Source: CAYOLL01 sp964404765 [NCBI: uncultured Gemmatimonadota bacterium] (GTDB taxonomy: Bacteria > 4572-55). Taken from it: 10,313 bases of DNA. The notes beneath the pieces are model-generated. The model did not search any database. It was not told the origin of the DNA and worked only from the letters and a program-made list of their open reading frames with translations. The DNA is taken from contig CAYOLL010000200.1 in the NCBI GenBank assembly GCA_964404765.1, forward strand, positions 1-10,313. Direction: 5' to 3'. Both the position numbers and the translations under genes were made by a program. This document shows, one piece after another, positions 5,364 to 10,313 of this stretch (position 1 is its first letter; every line of letters begins with the position of its first letter).

Positions 5364-6683
5364 TTGCCTAAGATTCACATGACCAGCCTTGGCTGCGCCA
5401 AAAACCTGGTTGATAGCGAACAAATGCTGGGTCAACTGCAGCGCGCCGGTTTCACCATGGCCGACAAGCCGGAATTGGCTGACTTAATGATGGTCAATAC
5501 CTGCGGCTTTATCAATCCGGCCAAAGAAGAATCGATCAACACCATTTTGGAATTAGTCGAGTTAAAAAAAAGGGTGGGCAATAAATTGGTTGTCGCCGGT
5601 TGCCTGAATGAGCGCTATCAGGAAACCCTTAAGCGCGAGATTCCGGAAGTCGACGGCTTTTTGGGCGTGCGCGATGTCACCAAAATCACCGAGTTGGCCC
5701 GGCAAATCGGCCTGTTGCCGACGCGCGAAGTCGAAGCCGCCGTTTATGATCAGCCGTTTCTCTATCGGCATGTCACCACGCCCAAGCATTTGGCATACGT
5801 CCGCATCTCCGACGGCTGCAACAACCCGTGCGCTTTTTGTTCGATTCCGGCAATTCGCGGCCGCTTTAAAAGCCGCACAACAGAGGACATCCTGGCCGAG
5901 ACCACACAGTTGGTGAGTCGTGGCGTCAAGGAAATCATTTTGATTGCCCAGGATTTGAACATGTACGGCTTTGATTTCAACCGCCAATTCAATCTGCATA
6001 CCCTGCTTAAAGAGTTGTGCCGGATTGAAGGTCTGCACTGGATTCGTCTGCTGTACACGTTTCCGGCGCACTACACCGATGAATTTATCGACACCGTGGC
6101 CGAAGAAGATAAAATCTGCAAATATCTGGACATGCCCTTGCAGCATGTGAACGACTTTATGCTGCGATCCATGCGCCGCAAAATTACCGGCGACCGTCAG
6201 CGCGAGTTGCTGAATCAATTGCGTGAGCGTATTCCCGGCGTGGTCATCCGCACGACCATGATCGTCGGCATGCCCGGCGAAAAGCGCCGCTATTTTAACG
6301 AGATGCTGCGCTTTGTGGAAGATTATCGCTTTGACAAATTGGGGGCATTTGTCTATTCGCCGGAAGAAAACACGCCGGCTTACGGCTTTGCCGACCAAAT
6401 GAGCGAACGCGCCAAAGCCCGCCGGCTGGATGAATTGATGGTCTTACAACAAGCCATTTCATACGAAGTCAATCAGGAACAGCGCGGCAAAACTTTTAAG
6501 GCGCTGGTCGATAAATATTCGGAAGAGGACAACTGCTGGCATGCCCGCACCTATCGTGACGGCTATCAGGTTGATGGCGTGGTTAAGGTGCAGACCACCA
6601 AGCCTTTACAGGCCGGCGAGTTCATCCGTGTTAAAATCGTGGACAGTGATGTTTACGATCTGGTTGGCGAATATATCGAATAA
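5364..6683 (+). CDS. rimO: Ribosomal protein S12 methylthiotransferase RimO
   Basis: This 439-residue radical-SAM methylthiotransferase adds a methylthio group to the conserved aspartate of ribosomal protein S12, using two 4Fe-4S clusters. The N-terminal UPF0004 domain shows the three cluster cysteines: C11 in SLGCAKNLVDSEQ (the RimO-type form of the motif), C47 in VNTCGF and C80 in AGCLNERY. The radical-SAM motif CNNPCAFC gives C152, C156 and C159. TTMIVGMPGE lies further on, and a C-terminal TRAM-like domain (about 375-439) ends in DVYDLVGEYIE. Length matches E. coli RimO. The start is a TTG at 5364-5366, chosen because GAAGGAG at 5351-5357 lies 6 bases upstream and MPKIHMTSLGC is the normal family N-terminus. 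The longer frame from ATG 5292 would add 24 unrelated residues. It is preceded by a gene remnant and followed by a hairpin spacer before thrC, so probably a single-gene unit. Confidence 0.95.
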   Translation: MPKIHMTSLGCAKNLVDSEQMLGQLQRAGFTMADKPELADLMMVNTCGFINPAKEESINTILELVELKKRVGNKLVVAGCLNERYQETLKREIPEVDGFLGVRDVTKITELARQIGLLPTREVEAAVYDQPFLYRHVTTPKHLAYVRISDGCNNPCAFCSIPAIRGRFKSRTTEDILAETTQLVSRGVKEIILIAQDLNMYGFDFNRQFNLHTLLKELCRIEGLHWIRLLYTFPAHYTDEFIDTVAEEDKICKYLDMPLQHVNDFMLRSMRRKITGDRQRELLNQLRERIPGVVIRTTMIVGMPGEKRRYFNEMLRFVEDYRFDKLGAFVYSPEENTPAYGFADQMSERAKARRLDELMVLQQAISYEVNQEQRGKTFKALVDKYSEEDNCWHARTYRDGYQVDGVVKVQTTKPLQAGEFIRVKIVDSDVYDLVGEYIE

Positions 6684-6705
6684 CCATTTAGGCTTTCAGG
6701 CGGTT

Positions 6706-6780
6706 AGGCTGTAGAGTTAGCAGGTGGATAAGCTTTCTACGTCTAAAAGCCTACAGCCTACAGCCTATCCACCTGTTTTA
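6706..6780 (+). promoter_or_regulatory. Hairpin spacer between rimO and thrC (weak terminator or thrC leader)
   Basis: CAGGTGGATAAGCT (6721-6734) pairs with AGCCTATCCACCTG (6762-6775) over 14 bp with one mismatch, followed by TTTT. AGGCTGTAG (6706-6714) can instead pair with CTACAGCCT at 6751-6759 or 6758-6766; the second of these overlaps the main stem, so the two folds exclude each other. It may terminate rimO weakly, form an attenuator-like leader for thrC, or be a palindromic repeat. The hairpin ends 10 bases before the thrC start codon. Confidence 0.45.
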
Positions 6781-6785
6781 ATCCA

Positions 6786-8096
6786 ATGAAATTTTACAGC
6801 ACCCAACACAAGACGACGCCCGTTTCCTTACGCGAAGCGGTTTTGACCGGTTTACCGGCGGATAACGGTTTGTTCATGCCGGAAACAATCCCGCAGTTAC
6901 CTGCCGGTTTTCTGGCCGAAATTCGGTCGCTTCATTTCCATGAAATTGCCTACACAGTTGCCCGGGAGTTCATTCAAGACGACATGCCGGAGTTGGCTCT
7001 GCGCCGAATCGTTGCGGATGCTTTTAATTTCCCCATCCCGTTGGCGTCAATCGGCCAAAATCCACCCGAATATATTCTTGAACTTTTCCATGGGCCAACC
7101 CTGGCTTTTAAAGACTTTGGCGCACGGTTCATGGCCCGGCTGATGGCATTTTTTGCTACCCAAGAGGACCGCGAAACAACAATCCTCGTTGCTACCTCCG
7201 GCGACACGGGCAGCGCAGTAGCGAACGGGTTTTTGGGCATGGCCGGTATTCGCGTCATTATTCTCTATCCAAGCGGAAAGATCAGCCGCCTGCAAGAGCA
7301 ACAACTGACCACACTCGGACAAAACATTACCGCATTGGAGTTAGACGGCGTTTTTGACGATTGCCAGCATTTGGTTAAGCAGGCATTTTTGGATCGTGAT
7401 CTAAACAGGCAATTGACGCTAACCTCAGCCAATTCCATTAACATTGCCCGGCTGCTGCCACAATCATTTTATTATTTTGAAGCCTATGCCCGGGCAAGCT
7501 CTGTGGGTAATCCGGCGGTCTTTTCCGTTCCCAGCGGAAATTTCGGTAATTTATGCGCCGGGCTGATTGCCAAAAAAATGGGCTTGCCTGTGCAGAAATT
7601 TATTGCCGCCGTCAATACAAACCGCGCTTTTCCGGATTATCTGGATAACGGCCGGTTTCAGCCGCGGCCATCAGTCCCCACCTTGTCCAATGCGATGGAT
7701 GTGGGCAATCCCAGCAACTTTGCCCGCCTGACCGATTTGTACGGACAAGACCCTGAAAGCGTGCGTCATGATATTGCCGCGTATTCGTTTGACGATGAAC
7801 AGACCCGTGTCGCTATTCGCCGGGTATATGAGCAAACCGGCTATTTGCTGGACCCGCATGGCGCTGTGGGATATTTAGCCTGGCAAGCGTATCGGCAGAC
7901 TGCGCCGGAAAAGATCACGCCCATCATTTTGGAAACCGCTCACCCGGCCAAGTTTGCCGATGCCGTTGAGCCTATTATTGGCTGTCGGCTGGACTTGCCG
8001 GAAGCGCTTAAAATTGCGCTGTCCCGGCCCAAAAAATCTATCCGAATGTCGTCGAAATTTGAAGATTTTAAAGCTTTTTTAATGTCTTGCGCGTAA
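6786..8096 (+). CDS. thrC: Threonine synthase
   Basis: This 436-residue cytosolic PLP enzyme converts O-phospho-L-homoserine to L-threonine and phosphate, the last step of threonine synthesis. The N-terminus MKFYSTQHKTTPVSLREAVL and the block LPADNGLFMP are those of the E. coli-type ThrC. The PLP lysine is K109 in FHGPTLAFKDFG. The phosphate-binding region follows in ATSGDTGSA (136-144), with SANSINIARLLPQ and SVPSGNFGN further on. Length agrees with the family (E. coli 428). The ATG at 6786 gives the expected N-terminus, but no Shine-Dalgarno sequence is visible: the preceding bases come from a hairpin and TTTTAATCCA. Homoserine dehydrogenase and homoserine kinase genes are not in the window, so the pathway is dispersed or encoded elsewhere. 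The gene is intact. Confidence 0.96.
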   Translation: MKFYSTQHKTTPVSLREAVLTGLPADNGLFMPETIPQLPAGFLAEIRSLHFHEIAYTVAREFIQDDMPELALRRIVADAFNFPIPLASIGQNPPEYILELFHGPTLAFKDFGARFMARLMAFFATQEDRETTILVATSGDTGSAVANGFLGMAGIRVIILYPSGKISRLQEQQLTTLGQNITALELDGVFDDCQHLVKQAFLDRDLNRQLTLTSANSINIARLLPQSFYYFEAYARASSVGNPAVFSVPSGNFGNLCAGLIAKKMGLPVQKFIAAVNTNRAFPDYLDNGRFQPRPSVPTLSNAMDVGNPSNFARLTDLYGQDPESVRHDIAAYSFDDEQTRVAIRRVYEQTGYLLDPHGAVGYLAWQAYRQTAPEKITPIILETAHPAKFADAVEPIIGCRLDLPEALKIALSRPKKSIRMSSKFEDFKAFLMSCA

Positions 8097-8106
8097 ATTT
8101 TAAGAA

Positions 8107-8268
8107 CCTGAATTATTTACCACGAAATACACAAAATACACGAAAGGTTTATGAATTAAAGCGTTGCGTAGCTCGGACAGGCAAAATTAATATTTTGGCG
8201 TCATACGCTGCAATCCTTTATTTTCGTGTGTTTCGAGTATTTCGAGGTTATTTCATGAATAATTCAGG
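8107..8268. repeat. 162-bp MITE-like inverted-repeat element overlapping the rlmH ribosome-binding site
   Basis: The outer arms CCTGAATTATT (8107-8117) and AATAATTCAGG (8258-8268) are perfect 11-bp inverted repeats. Inside them a longer imperfect arm at 8119-8146 (starting ACCACGAAATACAC) matches the complement of 8221-8248 at about 23 of 28 positions. The repeat is built on CGAAATACAC-like units, which I recall from other bacterial genomes. It fills nearly all the thrC-rlmH spacer and encodes no plausible protein. Its right arm contains the first part (AGG) of the rlmH Shine-Dalgarno sequence. Confidence 0.7.
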
Positions 8269-8278
8269 AGAACGAAAT

Positions 8279-8746
8279 ATGCTAATCAAACTACTGGTAG
8301 TTGGTAAACTCAAAGAGCCGGCGCTACGTCAGTTATGCGACCGGTTTACCGATCGACTACAGCATTATACTGCTGTAGAAATTTTGGAAATCAAAGAAGA
8401 AAAGTTAGATGAAAATCAGCCGCGCGAAATCCATTTGGCGCGAGAGGCAAAGCACTTCAGCAAAATCATGCGCTCGGATGCGGCAATTGCTTTAGATGTC
8501 AATGGCAAAGCTTTTTCATCGGAAGAATTGGCTGTATTTCTGCAGCAGCAGTTAAATCAAAGTCGTAAAGAATTGCAATTTTTAATTGGCGGCCCGTTAG
8601 GTATAGACAAGGATATTCTGGCTAATTGCTGGCAAAAATGGTCATTGTCCCGCCTGACGATCACCCATGAAATGGCTCGCTATGTGTTTTTGGAACAACT
8701 CTACCGCGCATTCTCCATTTTACGCGGTGAGTCTTATCACAAGTAA
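8279..8746 (+). CDS. rlmH: 23S rRNA (pseudouridine(1915)-N(3))-methyltransferase RlmH
   Basis: This 155-residue SPOUT-class methyltransferase, the same length as E. coli RlmH, uses S-adenosylmethionine to methylate N3 of pseudouridine 1915 in helix 69 of 23S rRNA, on the assembled 70S ribosome. Family signatures are present in order: an N-terminal KLLVVGKLK strand, LDVNGKAFSSEE (72-83), the knot loop FLIGGPLGID (101-110), and the C-terminal ITHEMARYVFLEQLYRAFSILRGESYHK block (128-155) with the hallmark YHK end. The start at 8279 is set by AGGAG (8266-8270), 8 bases upstream, and by the family length. The frame runs further upstream to 8087, but that extension is translated repeat DNA. The stop is 21 bp before the next start, so the two genes are probably co-transcribed. 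Its ribosome-binding site lies partly in the arm of an inverted repeat. Confidence 0.96.
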   Translation: MLIKLLVVGKLKEPALRQLCDRFTDRLQHYTAVEILEIKEEKLDENQPREIHLAREAKHFSKIMRSDAAIALDVNGKAFSSEELAVFLQQQLNQSRKELQFLIGGPLGIDKDILANCWQKWSLSRLTITHEMARYVFLEQLYRAFSILRGESYHK

Positions 8747-8767
8747 ACTAACACGAAAGGAACTGAA

Positions 8768-10090
8768 ATGCCCATGACCTTGGGAATTCGCCGGGAAGAA
8801 AAAGCCTGGGAACGCCGCACCCCCTTAGTGCCGACAGATGTTAAACAATTGACGGCCCAGGGAATTAAAGTCGTCATCCAACCATCCAATGCCACAAATG
8901 CCGTCTACACCCGCATTTTTAGCGATGGTGATTTTCGCGCTGCCGGCGCCAGCGTGCAAGAAGATTTATCCGAATGTGAAGTTCAGATTGGGGTCAAAGA
9001 ATTTCCCGTTACCTCGCTTATCGCCGATAAAATTTTCATGTATTTTTCGCATACCATCAAAGGGCAACCCTATAATATGCCGATGCTCAAGCATATTCTG
9101 GCCAACGGCTGCTCGCTGATAGACTATGAACCGGTGACGGATGCGACCGGAAGACGCCTTATTTTTTTTGGCCGCCACGCCGGTATGGCCGGTATGGTAG
9201 ACTCGCTGTGGGCGCTGGGCCGGCGATTAGAGGCCGATGGCTATCAAACTCCGTTAGCTCAGATCAAGCAAATGTATGAATATGCCGACTTTAAAAGCGC
9301 CATGCGACAGATTAGTAAAATTAGCAAGAAGTTTATTCAGCAAGGCATTCCCGATGCGCTGAAACCATTTGTAATCGGCATTGCCGGCTATGGCAACGTT
9401 TCCAAAGGCGCGCAAGCAGTCTTCGATCATCTGCCCTCTACGCAAATCAGCCCGGAAGAATTGCTCAAGCTGGATGATAAAACTTCTAATACAATCTATC
9501 GCGTCATCTTTGAAGAACGACATACGGTGAAACCAAAAGATACAGAGCATCATTTTGTGCTGCATCATTACTTTGCTCATCCGGAAAGTTATGAGTCGCA
9601 GTTTTATCAGTATGTGCCGCATCTGACAATGCTGATTAATGCGATCTTCTGGACAGAAAAAAATCCGCGGCTATTAAACCGACAGGAACTGCGCAATTAT
9701 TACCAAACCTATCGTCCCGACGGGCCCGGTTTGCGGGTCATCGGCGACATTAGCTGCGATATTGACGGCGCGATTCAAGCCACCCAAAAGTCAACCAAGC
9801 CCGATCACCCTGTCTTCGTCTATCTGCCGGAAACCGGCGAGCTATGTGACGGGTATGTTGGTCACGGACCCGTCATTATGGCTGTGGACAATTTGCCCTG
9901 CGAATTATCCAAAGAAGCTTCGGAATCCTTTAGCGAAGCATTGGCCAAATTTGTGCCGGCGCTGATTTCGGCCAACTATGGCGTGCCCTATCTCCAGCTA
10001 AATTTGCCGCCGGAGCTAAAAAAGGCGTTGATCGTCTACAAAGGCGAGCTGACACCGCCCTATCAGTACCTGGCGCAATTTATCAAGTGA
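8768..10090 (+). CDS. Stand-alone lysine-ketoglutarate reductase / saccharopine dehydrogenase (Lys1/AASS N-terminal)-like enzyme
   Basis: This 440-residue cytosolic protein resembles the LKR half of the eukaryotic bifunctional alpha-aminoadipic semialdehyde synthase and yeast Lys1. The N-terminal AlaDH/PNT-like domain begins LGIRREEKAWERRTPLVP. K77 in VKEFP and H95 in FSHTIKGQPYNM fall in the motifs that hold the catalytic lysine and histidine of yeast Lys1. A Rossmann-type loop GIAGYGNVSKGA spans 204-215. GDISCDIDGAI (327-337) and VDNLPCELSKEAS (373-385) are further conserved blocks. The expected reaction is NAD(P)H-linked interconversion of lysine plus 2-oxoglutarate with saccharopine, but the direction and even the substrate are inferred. 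The start ATG at 8768 follows AAAGGAA at 8756-8762 with 5 bases between; a second in-frame ATG at 8774 is possible. It lies 21 bp behind rlmH, and no SDH-half gene is adjacent. A hairpin terminator follows about 100 bases after the stop. Confidence 0.85.
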   Translation: MPMTLGIRREEKAWERRTPLVPTDVKQLTAQGIKVVIQPSNATNAVYTRIFSDGDFRAAGASVQEDLSECEVQIGVKEFPVTSLIADKIFMYFSHTIKGQPYNMPMLKHILANGCSLIDYEPVTDATGRRLIFFGRHAGMAGMVDSLWALGRRLEADGYQTPLAQIKQMYEYADFKSAMRQISKISKKFIQQGIPDALKPFVIGIAGYGNVSKGAQAVFDHLPSTQISPEELLKLDDKTSNTIYRVIFEERHTVKPKDTEHHFVLHHYFAHPESYESQFYQYVPHLTMLINAIFWTEKNPRLLNRQELRNYYQTYRPDGPGLRVIGDISCDIDGAIQATQKSTKPDHPVFVYLPETGELCDGYVGHGPVIMAVDNLPCELSKEASESFSEALAKFVPALISANYGVPYLQLNLPPELKKALIVYKGELTPPYQYLAQFIK

Positions 10091-10193
10091 AGTGGAGCCG
10101 CTTCGCTGTATAGATCCAGCAGGTGAAATGGGCCGATAGTTAGCGCTTACATGAAACGTGTGAAAAGGCTTATTCATGGGTGGCAGGCAACAC

Positions 10194-10229
10194 AAAAGCC
10201 GGACACGATAACCTCGCGTCCGGCTTTTT
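10194..10229. terminator. Intrinsic terminator between convergent genes
   Basis: AAAAGCCGGAC (10194-10204) pairs with GTCCGGCTTTT (10218-10228), extended by an inner CG pair, with T-run 10225-10229 on the plus strand. The As at 10194-10197 give a shorter T-run on the minus strand. It lies between the LKR-like gene and the minus-strand gene at the window edge, so it may serve both. The stem closely resembles the terminator at 480-516. Confidence 0.8.
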
Positions 10230-10236
10230 ATCGTAA

Positions 10237-10255
10237 CGCAAAACACTGTTTTGCG
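10237..10255. repeat. Short perfect hairpin after the minus-strand gene
   Basis: CGCAAAAC (10237-10244) and GTTTTGCG (10248-10255) form a perfect 8-bp stem with a 3-base loop, 3 bases beyond the stop of the minus-strand partial gene. There is no T-run in either direction. It may stabilise the 3' end of that transcript. Confidence 0.45.
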
Positions 10256-10258
10256 CCC

Positions 10259-10313
10259 TTACAGCGTCTCCGGCAGCCACTCGCCGACCTCGCGCTTGAC
10301 CGGATCAAAGTTG
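10259..10313 (-). CDS. C-terminal 17 codons of an unidentified protein (partial)
   Basis: On the minus strand, a frame entering from the window edge reads NFDPVKREVGEWLPETL and stops at TAA (plus-strand 10259-10261). The peptide looks like a natural protein C-terminus, and the placement opposite a shared terminator supports a real convergent gene. It is too short to assign a family. Confidence 0.45.
   Translation of the reverse strand, partial: NFDPVKREVGEWLPETL

Noticed and set aside
5562-6398. A 278-codon minus-strand open frame across rimO
   Set aside because: It is antisense to an intact RimO with all cluster cysteines; its translation shows no family motifs.
8087-8278. N-terminal extension of rlmH by 64 codons
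   Set aside because: The extension is translated inverted-repeat DNA; the AGGAG site and the 155-residue family length fix the start at 8279.

Overview
The window is bacterial chromosome carrying mostly housekeeping genes, spaced by intergenic regions unusually rich in palindromic repeats. Three things point, by inference only, to an uncultured bacterium of the FCB group or a relative (KSB1, Calditrichota or Cloacimonadota type): a protein with an IPTL-CTERM tail and a choice-of-anchor-Q-like region, a stand-alone lysine-ketoglutarate-reductase-like protein, and a YbiT-type ABC-F ATPase with a degenerate second Walker A. No 16S rRNA or other lineage marker is present, so this placement is weak.

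Layout. Bases 2-427 are the 3' end of an exported, surface-sorted protein, followed by a pair of dyads and a strong bidirectional terminator. A palindromic repeat (about 592-707) separates it from a convergent ABC-F translation-factor-like ATPase (716-2350, minus strand). The divergent spacer 2351-2847 has no complete gene. It holds a short coding-like remnant, three head-to-tail 33-bp repeats each with a 16-bp dyad, and a roughly 130-bp inverted-repeat element flanked by 13-bp direct repeats. Next come a YprB/MrfB-type exonuclease (2848-4119), an Rpn-family PD-(D/E)XK nuclease (4268-5143) behind a hairpin leader, and the decayed 3' end of what looks like a PIN-domain toxin gene (5148-5270).

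The right half is rimO (5364-6683, TTG start), a hairpin spacer, thrC (6786-8096), a 162-bp inverted-repeat element, rlmH (8279-8746), and a stand-alone saccharopine-dehydrogenase/LKR-like enzyme (8768-10090) 21 bp behind rlmH. A terminator hairpin then separates this from the last 17 codons of an unidentified minus-strand gene.

How the genes relate. Several act on the ribosome or translation: RimO methylthiolates protein S12, RlmH methylates 23S rRNA, and ABC-F proteins act at the ribosomal E site. ThrC and the LKR-like enzyme belong to aspartate-family amino-acid metabolism. Only rlmH and the LKR-like gene are spaced like an operon. YprB/MrfB and Rpn are DNA-processing nucleases and are not obviously coupled.

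No complete new defence or mobile system is visible. The most notable signals are the dense, mutually unrelated palindromic repeats that border translation starts (yprB, thrC, rlmH), the 33-bp dyad array between divergent genes, and the ABC-F protein in which one of the two composite ATP sites appears lost on both of its faces.
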